Assembly: GCA_903813345.2 (NCBI GenBank)
Contig: CAIIXF020000002.1
Location: 32,112,926-32,176,925 of the forward strand
DNA length: 64,000 nt
Origin: Owenia fusiformis
Taxonomy: Eukaryota > Annelida > Polychaeta > Sabellida > Oweniidae
Direction: 5' to 3'
In this document: positions 25,001 to 40,190 of the stretch, in pieces
Position numbering within the stretch: position 1 is the stretch's first letter
Layout: every line of letters begins with the position of its first letter
Notes under the pieces: model-generated
Database searches by the model: none
What the model was told of the DNA's origin: nothing
Seen by the model: only the letters and a program-made list of their open reading frames with translations
Made by a program: the position numbers and the translations under genes

Positions 25001-25510
25001 ACCTAAGTCAATAATTGTTGATCTATATGTGAAAAGCTGATCTATATGTCATTGACTATACTAATCTATAGGTCAATCACTGATCTACAGTTCAATCACT
25101 TATCTGTAGGTCAATCACTGTTCCTGGTCAATCAATGATCTAGAAGTCAATAAGTATTCTGTAGGTCAAAACTGTTCCTGGTCAATCAGCAGGCTAGATG
25201 TCAATAAGTGTTCTATCTAGGTCAGTTACTGATCTAGGATATTTGGTATGAAAGCTCAATAAGTGTTTTATTTAACTGTTCTATATTATACTAATTGCTT
25301 ATCGAGAAGTCAATAACAGTTCTGTGGGTCAATCACTAATCTGTTAGTCAAACACTGATCTAGAAGTCAATATCTGTTCTAAAGGTCAATCACTGATCTA
25401 TGTACCAATAACTGATCTGGAAGTTAAAATCTATATAGGTCAATCACTGACCTAGAAAGGTCATTGATATGTAGGTCAACTGATCTAGAGGTCAATTACT
25501 TGATATGTGA
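25001..25510. repeat. degenerate minisatellite of GGTCAATCACTGATCTA units
   Basis: About 20 imperfect copies of a 21-25-bp unit (GGTCAATCACTGATCTA and variants such as GAAGTCAATAACTGTTCT). Copies differ at many positions and spacing varies, so this is an old array. Confidence 0.8.
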
Positions 25511-26950
25511 AGCACTGAGTCTGGTAGTCTAATAAGGTGTGAGGTACTTTGATAACCGCTACTTGTAACTTTTTCCAATTATCGATTGTTTGATTTGTAG
25601 GTCTGGGAACCTGTGCCAAAACTTTCATTCTTATATTACGCATATTTCATGCTTTTCTCTCCAAAATCTGAAGTACTGCTTTATCAAATGTCATTTCGAG
25701 ACAATTTAGTGTTTGCTACATTTTTATTCACTGCATTTCTTACTTTTCACTCTCTTTTCACTTATATTTCTTATTTTGAAACACAATCGTCGTGAGAATT
25801 TTCTGATGAACATACGTCAGGGTGAGTCAACAGTAATTAGCCTCCCCCATATTGGCCTATTGTAGACGGGATTGTAGAGGGAATGAATATCAATAATAGA
25901 AAGCTTTTCCTTGATAAACTTAATCTACTCTGGCCACCTCATCAATTTTCCCACTTTGGGAACTGATCATTTGGTTTTGTTAGGGCAGCAACCAATGTTT
26001 AATTTTCAACTGCGGTGATACTGACTTCAAGCAACTCTCATATAGTTGAGAGAATTTCCCCACTTTAGGAACTGATCATTTGGTTCTGTTAGGGCTGGAA
26101 CCAATGTTTAAATTTTTGAAAGTGTATAAGGCTTCATTTTTAGGATCCTGTGTAAGATTAGAAATTGTTTGTTGATTTGAAAAAATAGGTTTTGATCTAA
26201 TTATTCACTGTAAGGTCCTGAACACCACTAGAACTGACTAAAAGTGTTCAGATTAGCATGTGATCACATTTTTATATATGTGAATAAATGGGAAATAATA
26301 AAGGGGCCAAAAAATGAGAGGCGTTAAGATTAGAGAGGTGTTTGAATATAAAGGTTTCACTGTATTGGTTGAGAATAAGGTAGATACTGATTTTAAAGCA
26401 TCTTATTTATTGTCAGCTATCATGTGGACAACTATCCTTCCTTTTCACTACCCTTAGTGAATATTTGAGCAAATGTTAGCAAACCCTCATTTTTATTTTT
26501 AGAGCCCCAAACATGTCCAGTTTTTTCACCTCATGTAAGGGAGTTCTATTTTAGCAGTTTCTATGGGGACCAGTCAATTTGATTGCAAAAATAGTTTGCG
26601 GATGTTAGCATTTAATATTTTAGAAGCCATTAGAGTAGGGAAGAAGAATTACTTTAATGGGGTGAATAAAGTGAAATGAAGCACTTTACAAGTCAGTAGT
26701 TGACCATAATGATGCCAAAAATCAATTTGACCCATGACACTTTTAGTACAGTGAAAACATGTCTAGGCTGAACCTTCTGGGACCAGCCAAAAGTGTTCAG
26801 ATTGGCAGGTATTCACATTTCAAGGATTTTCAACATGGATAAGCTATGGTAGATTAAAAATGTGTTCACATTGAGAGGTGTTCAGATTAGAGATGTGTCT
26901 TACTGTAGCTGGATAAACAAAATACTAAATACAAAACATATGCGGTCCTA
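25511..26950. other. no gene seen; GTGTTCA repeats
   Basis: Contains a local duplication of ACTTT[GA]GGAACTGATCATTT (about 25950 and 26062) and two GTGTTCA/TTCACTGTA-type interspersed repeats (26200-26360 and 26750-26910). No exon-like sequence. Confidence 0.5.
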
Positions 26951-27331
26951 ACTTCGACCGTTAATTTGAATTTTTGACCTACCAGGTGCTTGAAAATCGA
27001 GGATCAAGGTCTCATACTGCACCGTTTTTCTTCAAACTTAGACCATTAAAAGCAGAACAAAATTGCCTTTCTGTCGGTGCATTTTTATTGTAAAGAGTCC
27101 CTCATTCTAGCAGCGTTTTGGTCCCCAGCTGTTAGAAGGCCTTCTTACAGCTGGGGACCAAAATGCCGCTGGAAGTAGGGACTCTGTTGAAGAGAATAAT
27201 GTACCATCAGAAAGGGATTTGTGTTATGCTTTGAATGAAACAAGTTTGAAGAAAAACGATGCAGTATGAGACTCATAATCCTTGATTTTCAAACATGCGG
27301 TAGGTCAAAAATTCAAATTAACGGTCGAAGT
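26951..27331. mobile_element. 381-bp near-complete palindrome (foldback element)
   Basis: Starts ACTTCGACCGTTAATTTGAA and ends with the reverse complement TTCAAATTAACGGTCGAAGT (one indel-free arm). The arms run inward through GGTCCCCAGCTGT to a centre at AAGGCC near 27141. Both arms of about 190 bp can be followed by eye with scattered mismatches. No coding capacity. Probably a foldback MITE. Confidence 0.85.
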
Positions 27332-27839
27332 GAAAATAAAGTGAAATAAAGTGAATCAGCATGAAATGTTTGATAGACATATCATTGGCATAACACTCTA
27401 AATTACATAGAAATCCCACAAGATGAGACAGTGCATTCAAATTTGAGAGAGAATCATTGAAGAAAATGTTTAGATGTAAGTGGGAATAAAATTAACAAAA
27501 ATCATAACTGCTGTGTTCTCTGATAATGCTTTCCCCATAGCCCCTGATGTAATTATCTTTCTCAAACAGTTTTCGAGATTGGCACTTTTGTAATAAGTTA
27601 CTTTAAGAAGATTATATTCAATAATTGTGGCTGGAACAGCCAAGTTGTGGAATGATGTAATCTCTAACTCTAGTAAATCCTCAACTTCAATGAATCTTTA
27701 ACTCTGCATTTGCATTTTTGATCTTTAGACACATCATAGGCAAACTAGGGTTAATAAGCAAATTAGCTTATAATCAAAATGTTCGGTCCCCAGGGTAGGG
27801 AGGAGTTAGGGGGAACACAGCATTCTCCACGGGGTTTTT

Positions 27840-28012
27840 CTCAAGTGGGTTCAAAATTCTCATTTTCACAATTTAGATCGAAATTAGTGAAAATATGCCC
27901 ATTTTTTATGATTTTTCCAATTTTCAAGTAGGTGCAAATTGATTTTCACATGAATGCTAGCCTGTTAGGCGCGCCTACTTGCTTTGATACTGGGGAGATC
28001 ACTGGAACATTT
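27840..28012 (+). mobile_element. repeat family ending CTGGGGAGATCACTG, copy 2
   Basis: Same word order as the copy at 18470-18618 (CCCATTTTTTATGATTTTTC, CAATTTTCAAGTAGGTGC, GCTAGCCTGTTAGG, CTACTTGCTTTGATACTGG). The similarity across ~150 bp in separate locations defines an interspersed family. Confidence 0.65.
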
Positions 28013-28591
28013 ATAGATGTGGTAAGAGCAAGACTTTTTTCATGAAGATTTGCATGTCTGACCCGAATACTGGCTAATAGGCCACTTAGATGCTTTCTCT
28101 CTCGGGCTTTTGCCATTTAGTAAAATACAAAATAGACTATCAAGGATCGAAGCATGACATTGTATACATTGACTTCATTAAAAGAGGATATTTTTGCTCC
28201 ATCTTCCTAACTAAGCCATTTTAATAGGCTTTTAACACCATTAACACCTTTTTAAAACTAATGAAATATTGGCTCTATAGATCACTTTAATCTATCCTGG
28301 ATTAAGCATTGGGATATGGCAACTTATAATATAGAAATATGGAAAACATTAATACCATTAATATGTACTTATCACTCCTTTGATATTAAAAATTTTATTT
28401 ACTTTTGTTATATCTGCTAAGTAGTCTTTTACTGTTACACAGGGGACTGTGAATAAATATTGTAAGTTTGTTTTGATTGTAAAAGAAATACATGGTGTCC
28501 AGAAAATAGTCACTGGAAATAATTTTTGGTACATCCTGTACATATAATCAGACCCCCTTCTTGATATAGTTTGGGGATAAGAATCCATTTT

Positions 28592-28880
28592 ATGCCACCA
28601 CCTCAAGTGGTGTGATATTGTAATGGCGTGTAATTTTTTTGTAGACCGTGTTCGGCAATTGGTCTTTGGTGTGACATTTTGCAGGCAATTGGTCTTTGGT
28701 GTGACATTTTACAGGTGATTGGTCTTTGGTGTAACATTTTGCAGTCGATTGGCCTTTGGTGTGACATTTTGCAGGCGATTGGTCTTTGGTGTGACATTTT
28801 ACAGGCGATTGGTCTTTGGTGTAACATTTTGCTGTCAATTGGTCTTTTGTTTGACGTTTTGCATGTTAATGCCTTGTTGT
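28592..28880 (+). mobile_element. element with 30-bp tandem core, CATGTTAATGCCTTGT end
   Basis: Begins with hairpin CCACCACCTCAAGTGGTG and ends GCATGTTAATGCCTTGT. The core is seven copies of an exact 30-bp period (28651-28860) built on ATTGGTCTTTGGTGTGACAT. The period is divisible by three and gives repetitive ORFs in both strands (QSPAKCHTKD-type on minus), which are not genes. Ends match the 12733-14322 element although the cores differ. Confidence 0.8.
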
Positions 28881-30140
28881 TTCCGCTGAGGAAAGAGAAT
28901 TGGTTCGCTTTGAGAAGAATCCTGATTGGCAGTCCAATTAGGCAAATTCTGAGGTACAACATGGAACATTGTCAGAATTGATTAAAACAAAATGAATTAA
29001 CGATTCTTGCTTCAAGATTCGATGGACCATTTTGTAGGCCATTGTCAATTTATTTTGGTATCCGTATTCATACCAGATTAAAAGATGCACTTAAAGTGAC
29101 AAAGAAAAATTAGGTTGCGTTTTTATGGTGGAATATAAATGTCTTGGGACCTCTTTAAAACATATCAAATGGGACTGTCGTTCAATTTATTGAATCGTAT
29201 CTGTTCCATGCTAGTGAAGTAATGTATAGTGATCATGCTATAAATGATATCATTTGGTTAAATCTCATTTACTGTAGTTAATATCAAGAAAGAATGGAAA
29301 AGAAACAACAGATATTAAATATGGTGACAACTAAGCAAACACAATATGTGGATGACCGGATGAATATGAGAAGTGTTTGCCTCCGCATATTTTTTTTACA
29401 ACAGATGTATATGAAGGTACATGTACATCCAAAAGGAGCCGCAACAGTTTTTTCCATTTGATGACAAAAGGCTATATGGTCATAAAAGAACCCAAAATTG
29501 ATCAAAATGTTATTTATTCATCCTCAAATAAATGCTAAATGCTATAAAACTACTTAATTATTTTGTCAAATATGAATAATTTCTATTTTTAAATACAATA
29601 AAATAGATTCTGAGATATCCAATGGGATCCTACATTATAAACACTATTCTCCAGCTACATTGGAGAATACAAACATCAATATAGCTTATTAATTTCATTT
29701 TGACCAAGAGCAACAATTACTTCTATGAAAAACTATTATAATTTACTGCCTGAGGTCTGGTCAATGCATCTGACCCCAAAACTCAAACAATACACTAAAC
29801 AATTAGCTTCAGAACGGAGTGACCCGAGAGCTGATAACAATTATCATTCCAGCTGTACAATTTTTCATGACAAAGAGAATTGGGTTTTTGAAATTCAATT
29901 AGTTTTTGGAATAAATGACACCCTGCCTCTGTGCATGATAGCTGTGGGATAACAAGGAAGAGAAGCAAAGAAATGGTGGGAAAAATATTTTTGAAAAATG
30001 AAGTGCCCTATAAATGACAAGATTTTTGCCTGCTATTTCATGATTACTTTTGGGCGCCTTATAATACCTTTTTTTTTGGGGGGGGCATTCGTCTTATGTA
30101 TTAAATCCCTTATTCCTGGCGTTTTTAAGTTGTTATATCT
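28881..30140. other. no gene seen
   Basis: AT-rich. The segment 29725-29950 keeps a 75-codon ORF of rather mixed composition (PEVWSMHLTPKLKQYTKQ), but there is no domain match, no flanking splice signals I trust, and no support for coding. Confidence 0.35.
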
Positions 30141-30144
30141 TATG

Positions 30145-30375
30145 TGTCTTGCCCCTTATACCTTATGTTTTGCGTCCTTTATCCCTTATGTTTTGGGTTT
30201 GCTTATTTCTTATGTTTTGTGTCCCTTATACCTTATGTTATGGGTCCCTTGCACCTTATGTTATGGGTCCCTTGCACCTTATGTTTTGGGTTGCTCATAC
30301 CTTATGCTTTTGGGTTGCTTATACCTTATACTTTTGGGTTGCTTATACCTTATGTTTATGGACCCTTATGTTTTA
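30145..30375. repeat. minisatellite of CCTTATGTTTTGGGT units
   Basis: About nine imperfect copies of a 22-25-bp unit (CCCTTATACCTTATGTTTTG and variants with GGTTGCTTATACC). Three frames are open because the unit lacks stops on the plus strand; the resulting Leu/Tyr/Phe-rich ORFs are artefacts. Confidence 0.85.
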
Positions 30376-31787
30376 TCTTGATAGACTCCCACTAGTTAAT
30401 TTATAGTTCTGTTCAGTTACCACAAATCTTTCTACAAAAATTGATTTCTTACCTGAGAAGTCAAGATGTTCTTTCTAAATAGCTCTGTATGTCTAAGTGG
30501 ACAGATAAATGCATGTTTAATTGAACTTGGGAGTAGTTATATATTGCATAGTTCTGAGCCACTTCACCTATAATAGCAGTAGGCAGCTAGACTATAATAA
30601 ACACTGTTCTTTATATTGATTCCCCTTTTGAGATTGAAGCAATTTTGGAAATTATGTACTTGAATTGCCACATTGTTCTAATTCTTTGTACCTAGTGATT
30701 TTGTTGTAAAATGTATTGGTAATTTTGTGGGAATTTGAAAAATGAATATGGTATCGGATATTTCCATAGCTTTTCACACGTGGTGTTTTTGAAAGGACCG
30801 GAAGCAATGAAGATATGTTTTTTTGTAAAATGTGTTTGTTTTATGAAGTAGAGTATACTAACCTTTTTAATTAATTGTTATTGATGTTGTCCTTGAGGTT
30901 GCTGGTTTGTACTTTAACGCTGTTGACTGTATTCCTGCACATCATATGTGTACCTCTGTCTCATGGCCTTGGTCTATTTTCTTATTATGATGCTACATGC
31001 AGTCTTTATCAATAACAGTCTATCTGGTACCTTTGTAAAATTTTCTTGAGGTATGATGAATATTCTGACATTCTTCAGTTTTTCAATGTCATTTCCTGAT
31101 TGTTTTGTCTCTAGTGTCAGTTCCTTTACATTGTTGCGTCACTTCCTTTTTGTTACAGTATCCATTCTCTATAATGTTATTGCTATTCTGTTAGTATTTT
31201 CAGTGTTTTGATGAGATGGATCTTAAAGCTGTTTACATGCCAATATTTCTATCACTTCTCAGGGCGTAGAGCTATTTGTTATTGGTCGATTGCCTCTAAC
31301 ACGCTCTAACACATATGAATATTCATGAATTACCAGGAAGACGATAAGTACATTCCATCTATGCGGATGCAGCCTCTGTACCGAATTCCACGCCTCATCT
31401 TATATCTCCTAGCTGTTCTAATAGTTACTATGACGATATCAATTCACCCTCCACACTTGAAACTTCACAATTATTTATCTCAATTCTACTTGTGATTTAT
31501 GAAGAGTTCTCAATGGTGGAGTTAATGGTATAATATGCTCAATAATAAGAAGAATGAAAGGTATCGTTTAAGGTGCTCATATGAGAAGCTCTGCCAGTCA
31601 GATGTGACATATGCAAATGCCATGCTCAAATCTGGGCTTCATATGCCTTAAGCTTCTCTGGCACCTCCTACACTCCATTTCCTGAAATTATATTATCGAG
31701 GTGTTTGGCTTAAACCTTTTAGGAACCAGTCTAAACCATGTACATTTTTGCAAAGGTTTTAACTAGCATTTCATCAAATAATCCAAA

Positions 31788-32175
31788 GGACGATTCTCGG
31801 TTTGGAGAACAGCCTCCTGGGCTAAAACTTTTTTCATGAAAAATATAGAAATATTACCCAAATTAAACTATGAATATTCAAAAGAGGACATTTAAATCTA
31901 CAAGATGTAAAAATAACAAATTGGTCTGAAGCAGGGATAATGCTCAGATAGACCGATTCAATAAAATCCAAGTCTCGATTTGGGGAAAGAAGTTCATCAG
32001 TGTACTGCGCTAATATTTTTTTGCGAAAAATCTAGAAATATTACCCAAATTAAATTATGACTATTCAAAAGAAGACATTCAAATCTATATTATGTAAAAA
32101 AAATCAAATTTGTCCGAAGCAGGGATAATGCTCATTTAGATTGATGAACTTCGTTCTCCAAACCGAGAATCTTCC
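31788..32175. mobile_element. 388-bp element with inverted ends and internal direct repeat
   Basis: Left end GGACGATTCTCGGTTTGGAG and right end CTCCAAACCGAGAATCTTCC are inverted copies. Inside, a ~190-bp block occurs twice in direct orientation (GAAATATTACCCAAATTAAA at 31849 and 32036; GCAGGGATAATGCTCA at 31932 and 32121). No ORF. Confidence 0.8.
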
Positions 32176-36285
<4,110 letters not shown>

Positions 36286-37269
36286 GCTTCTTAAAAGAGA
36301 GCTTTGTCTGTGTGACGTTCAACTTACAACCTCTGTACTCAGAGAGATTGATGAGTACAGTATGAGACATGGTTTCATATCTGGAGGGCCATTTCTAGAA
36401 AATATTAAGGCCCCTGTATTGGGGCTATTTGCATTACTACCAGTTGCAGTTTTTTCGTGAATGGGGGGGGGTACTTTTTCAGACCATAGAGCAGTCTATA
36501 TTACCCCAGATGTAGTCCAATCAGATTTCAGTACCAGAGATCCATATAACATTAAATGGAAAGTCAACAAACACAACAGGCAACATACAAGAAACAACAT
36601 GATTAAAAAATTCCGTTTCAGTTTTACAATCTTCCAAAATCAGAAATATCAAAAAGCCCATCAATTGTTGTTTGTTTTCTTTTTAAATCTTGCACACCTT
36701 CATCAAATCCATTTCCACCACAATTGGCAAACTGGAAAACCGTTTTCTTTGGAAAAAGGTTGTTAACACCATGACATAACAATATAGCTCAGCTTTTATC
36801 ATAAAATTCTTTTTTGAGATAAAACATACAATTTATTTGCTTTGTAATGGCCATTTTAGTAGGCCTTAGCTACTGGTAAATAAGAAGAAGAACTTGTTAT
36901 TGGGTTGTACTGGATATTTTATGATATGAAGAAACAGTGGCCGGCTTCCAAAACCAGATTTTTGGAACAGTAAATAGACATAAATTATTGATCTTATATT
37001 AGTTAATTATTGTCAGTAGATTTTGTGCTTTCAAGCTTTCCCTCTGGGCTACTAACTTGGGAATGGGGCTATATAGAAGTAAATTGCATATTAATGTAGA
37101 TTCATCAAAGCCATGATTTCAAATTTATTTCATAGATTCTTCTGTCTATAAATAATTTACAAATGTATTATAGGCCGAGGGGAATAAATAAACCAAAAGT
37201 TGAATTTTGTACATAAAAGCTTGTCTTTTGGTGTTATTCCACAAAGGCTCAAAGTCACCCAATAATCCT
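36286..37269. other. intronic DNA of the YIPF5-like gene
   Basis: AT-rich, with one G run at 36463-36470 and no exon-like sequence. The phase-matched exons at 35572 and 38718 join directly, so nothing coding is needed here. Confidence 0.5.
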
Positions 37270-37275
37270 GTTTTG

Positions 37276-37378
37276 ATGTCACCACCAAAATAAGACGGTG
37301 CTCGGTGATTGGTGCTCGGCATTCTGCATCTGTAACAAATAATGACAGGTGGTGACATTTTATATGCTAATGCCTTGT
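37276..37378 (+). mobile_element. short copy of the GTCACCACC / CTAATGCCTTGT family
   Basis: Starts TGTCACCACCAAAATAAGAC and ends GGTGGTGACATTTTATATGC then TAATGCCTTGT. Only about 100 bp, with GGTGATTGGTGCTCGG in place of the larger cores. Same ends as the elements at 12733 and 28592. Confidence 0.7.
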
Positions 37379-37744
37379 AATAGCATTATATTCAGACTTT
37401 TCTCAAATGGGTTTCAGTTTTACATTGTATATGACACCATGTGACAATAAACAGAATGATTATATCATACATTTATATTAATGCTTCCTAATTTGTCCTA
37501 ATTAAAGTGATTACTGAGATTAGATGGATTCTCAAGCAGATGTTGCATCCCCAGAGTCACATCTTTATAACTATATATCTCCTTAATCTCATTTATACTG
37601 TACTGAAGATTTGACAATGATTTCCCACAATATGGTACATTCGTTGAAAGAAGTTGTATTTATATTGTTGGTTTATATGCAGTGAGCCTGTATGGGTAGA
37701 ATGGGTAGGAGTCTGTTCATTGGTATGTCTGCCTGTCAGTTCAC

Positions 37745-37830
37745 ATCCTCCTTAGCAGGCTTCCAGAATCCGTACCTCCTTCTTACACCCTGAAAGGAGA
37801 TACGGATTCTGGACGCCTGCTAAGGAGGAT
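37745..37830. repeat. compact 86-bp hairpin in the YIPF5 intron
   Basis: ATCCTCCTTAGCAGGCTTCC pairs with the end CTGGACGCCTGCTAAGGAGG, and CAGAATCCGTACCTCCTT pairs with AAGGAGATACGGATTCTG. Together these make a nearly perfect 35-38-bp stem around a loop of about 10 bases. Either a tiny foldback element or a miRNA-like precursor; the sequence alone does not decide. Confidence 0.75.
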
Positions 37831-38155
37831 GGTCAGTTCATGACCATGGCCATTTACTCAACATGTGGAACAAATTGAAAAAATTGAAAAGAAGTTAAAA
37901 AAACGGGAAAAATTATAAAAGTGACAGTTCAGGGTCTAAAAGTTACTATTTTGCCCTTCCTACATAGATTAAAGTGACATCTATAATACTTGGTGAAATT
38001 TCCTGCTCTATCTGATCGTTAGCAGTAGTGTATGTACAGAGACATCTATTTGTCAATTGTTTCAAGAAAATCATTTTTGAATCATATCTGAACAAAGTAT
38101 GCACTCTTGTAAAATTGCAGTTATCAAAATCAAATATTTTATTTTCTTACTCTAA

Positions 38156-38717
38156 GAAAGATCTATGGTATAGGAGTGCTAGGCTGTCTGGCAATATATG
38201 GGTTACTCAACAAAGGTTAACAACTAAAATACTTATATATTTTTGTATTTCAGTCTGGAAAGATCCACTTTGGCTACATCTATGGTATAGGAGTACTAGT
38301 ATGCCTTGCAATGTATGGGTTACTCAACAAAGGTGGACAACTTTAAATACTTATATTTCTGTATTTCAGTCTGGAAAGATCCACTTTGGCTACATCTATG
38401 GTATAGGAGTACTAGGATGCCTTGCAATGTATGGGTTACTCAACAAAGGTGGACAACTTTAAATACTTATATTTCTGTATTTCAGTCTGGAAAGATCCAC
38501 TTTGGCTACATCTATGGTATAGGAGTACTAGGATGCCTTGCAATGTATGGGTTACTCAACAAAGGTGGACAACTTTAAATACTTATATTTCTGTATTTCA
38601 GTCTGGAAAGATCCACTTTGGCTACATCTATGGTATAGGAGTACTAGGATACCTTGCAATGTATGGGTTACTCAACAAAGGTGGACAACTTTAAATACTT
38701 ATATTTCTGTATTTCAG
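38156..38717 (+). pseudogene. tandem array of truncated YIPF5 exon copies (decoy exons)
   Basis: Four near-identical 116-bp units (38254-38369, 38370-38485, 38486-38601, 38602-38717) lie directly upstream of the real exon at 38718. An older, degenerate partial unit (38156-38253) precedes them. Each of the four units begins with exon codons [14 protein letters not shown], covers about 25 codons to LLN, then departs from the real exon (KGGQL) and hits TAA. Each ends with the same TATTTCAG acceptor that serves the next unit. Use of any upstream acceptor would truncate the Yip1 domain after the second helix begins. Differences from the real exon are mostly synonymous (GTA/GTC, CTA/CTT, GGA/GGC, TGC/TGT); single copies carry one replacement each (38254 unit G to V, 38602 unit C to Y). 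A weak donor-like AAAG/GTGGAC follows each copy. Confidence 0.88.
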
Positions 38718-38899
38718 TCTGGAAAGATCCACTTTGGCTACATCTATGGTATAGGAGTCCTTGGCTGTCTTGCAATGTATGGGTTACTCAACATGATGTC
38801 CATGACGGGCACTTCAGGGGCTTGCATTGTTAGTGTCCTGGGGTACTGTCTTCTACCCATGGTCCTCCTCTCATCCATATCTATTGTATTATCTTTAAA
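38718..38899 (+). CDS. YIPF5: YIPF5-like, exon carrying helices 2-3 of the Yip1 domain
   Basis: This exon has acceptor TATTTCAG and donor GTAAGT; it starts phase 0 and ends after two bases of a codon (182 nt). The reading includes [32 protein letters not shown] and [15 protein letters not shown]. All are strongly conserved in YIPF5/7: the MSMTG loop and the SVLGYCLLP helix are family hallmarks. Joining to the previous exon gives the LLL-SGKI junction seen in orthologues (LLL-AGKI in human). This is the only full-length copy of the exon; truncated duplicates sit immediately upstream. The 3' half, beyond the breakpoint after LLN, exists only here. Confidence 0.95.
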
Positions 38900-39126
38900 G
38901 TAAGTATAGAGGTCAGGATTAAGATTGGTCACATAACTCAAGATTTTTGTAACATGATTACAGTATACGCTCGTAATATTGAGGATACAATTTTGATTTA
39001 CAATATTTGGATCCTGGGATTAATAATAATTTGTTTGTCCATTTGCTTTGTTCCTTTAAGTCCTCATATCAAGATAAAATCCTCAATGAATAAAATAAAA
39101 CTTCTTTATATACATATATATTATGA

Positions 39127-39274
39127 GGTTATATAATGTTTTTTTCTGTATATCGTTTTTATACTCGAGTGAGTATATGATATATTCACAAGTGAGCGTA
39201 GCGAACGAGTGAATATATTATATTCTCACGAGAGTATAAAATGCACGATATACAGAATGAACCATTATATAATC
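39127..39274. mobile_element. 148-bp foldback element
   Basis: GGTTATATAATG, then TTCTGTATATCG and TTTATACTC on the left pair with GAGTATAAAA, CGATATACAGAA and CATTATATAATC on the right. The centre carries AAGTGAGCGTAGCGAACGAG. It lies in the last intron of the YIPF5-like gene, directly beside the larger element at 39278. Confidence 0.75.
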
Positions 39275-39277
39275 TTA

Positions 39278-40022
39278 TTATGCCACTCTAAGTTCAATTA
39301 CAGTTGATTCGAACACAATCATAACAATTAAAAACCATGAAAATATCCCATAGCCAACTCAATAATGCTGATGTTGATCTCAAACCATTTATGACGTCAC
39401 TTGATTCTAGGAAATCATGAAAATTTTCATGATTTTTTTATTCATTAGTTCCCAGAATGCACTTCTACAGTGGTATACGCTGAAGTCGAACTCCCGTGCA
39501 GTGATATATCACTGCGGCGGGCAGGTATCTCACCGTAAGCATGGTAACATCGTAATAAACAACTGACGTGATTGGTTCTAGTCCCATGCTCAGGTCGCGT
39601 GATTGTAAAATTTAGACAATTTCATTGGTTGAATTGCGTGTATTAACTAATAAACAACACGTGCGGTAAACTTTTATCAACACAACTTTTACTCAGAATT
39701 CTTTCCGCGGGGATTTCCTCTTATATTTCATTGATTTTGGAATATTTCGACAAAATAATTATTGGTGAACATAAAAGAACATATATTTTATAAGTTGTGT
39801 GAAAAACAAGTACATCTGTGAGAAAAAGGGGGACTATCTTCCCCAAATTTTGGGGATTCCATAATCTGCCCGCCGCAGTGTCTATACCGAGACACTGCAT
39901 AGGAGTTCGCGCTGGAGTGTATACGGAGGAGTTGTATACGGTGACGATATACCACTCTCCACTGTATATCGTTGTTATAGACCCATGTTATACAACTGTA
40001 ATTGGACTTAGAGTGGTATAAA
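39278..40022. mobile_element. 745-bp inverted-repeat element in the last YIPF5 intron
   Basis: Terminal repeats TTATGCCACTCTAAGTTCAA (left) and TTGGACTTAGAGTGGTATAA (right) extend to about 29 bp with two mismatches. Subterminal arms also pair (CACTGCGGCGGGCAG near 39515 with CTGCCCGCCGCAGTG near 39868). The interior is unusually GC-rich for this window. No transposase ORF. Together with 39127-39274 it fills most of the intron. Confidence 0.75.
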
Positions 40023-40190
40023 CATGTATATAATATAATGTCTGTAAATCTAGTATAGAGAACTCAGAAGAAAGCATTTGTCCAGAAAAAGTTCCTTATT
40101 TCAAAAAATTTTAATTAGAAAAGTGTTTCTTACAAACATCTTTTTGAATGTTGCGTTCTCTGAATTGAATATATAATTTCTTTATTTCAG

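Noticed and set aside
28651-28860. 30-bp direct repeats resembling a CRISPR array
   Set aside because: The units are contiguous with no unique spacers, and the context is an animal genome.
28590-28981. Repetitive ORFs (QSPAKCHTKD-type) that could look like a repeat protein
   Set aside because: Product of an exact 30-bp tandem repeat inside a non-autonomous element, open on both strands; not a gene.
38028-38903. Overlapping ORFs with repeated [14 protein letters not shown] in a second frame
   Set aside because: Out-of-frame reading of the 116-bp exon-derived repeat; the true frame is the YIPF5 frame [11 protein letters not shown].
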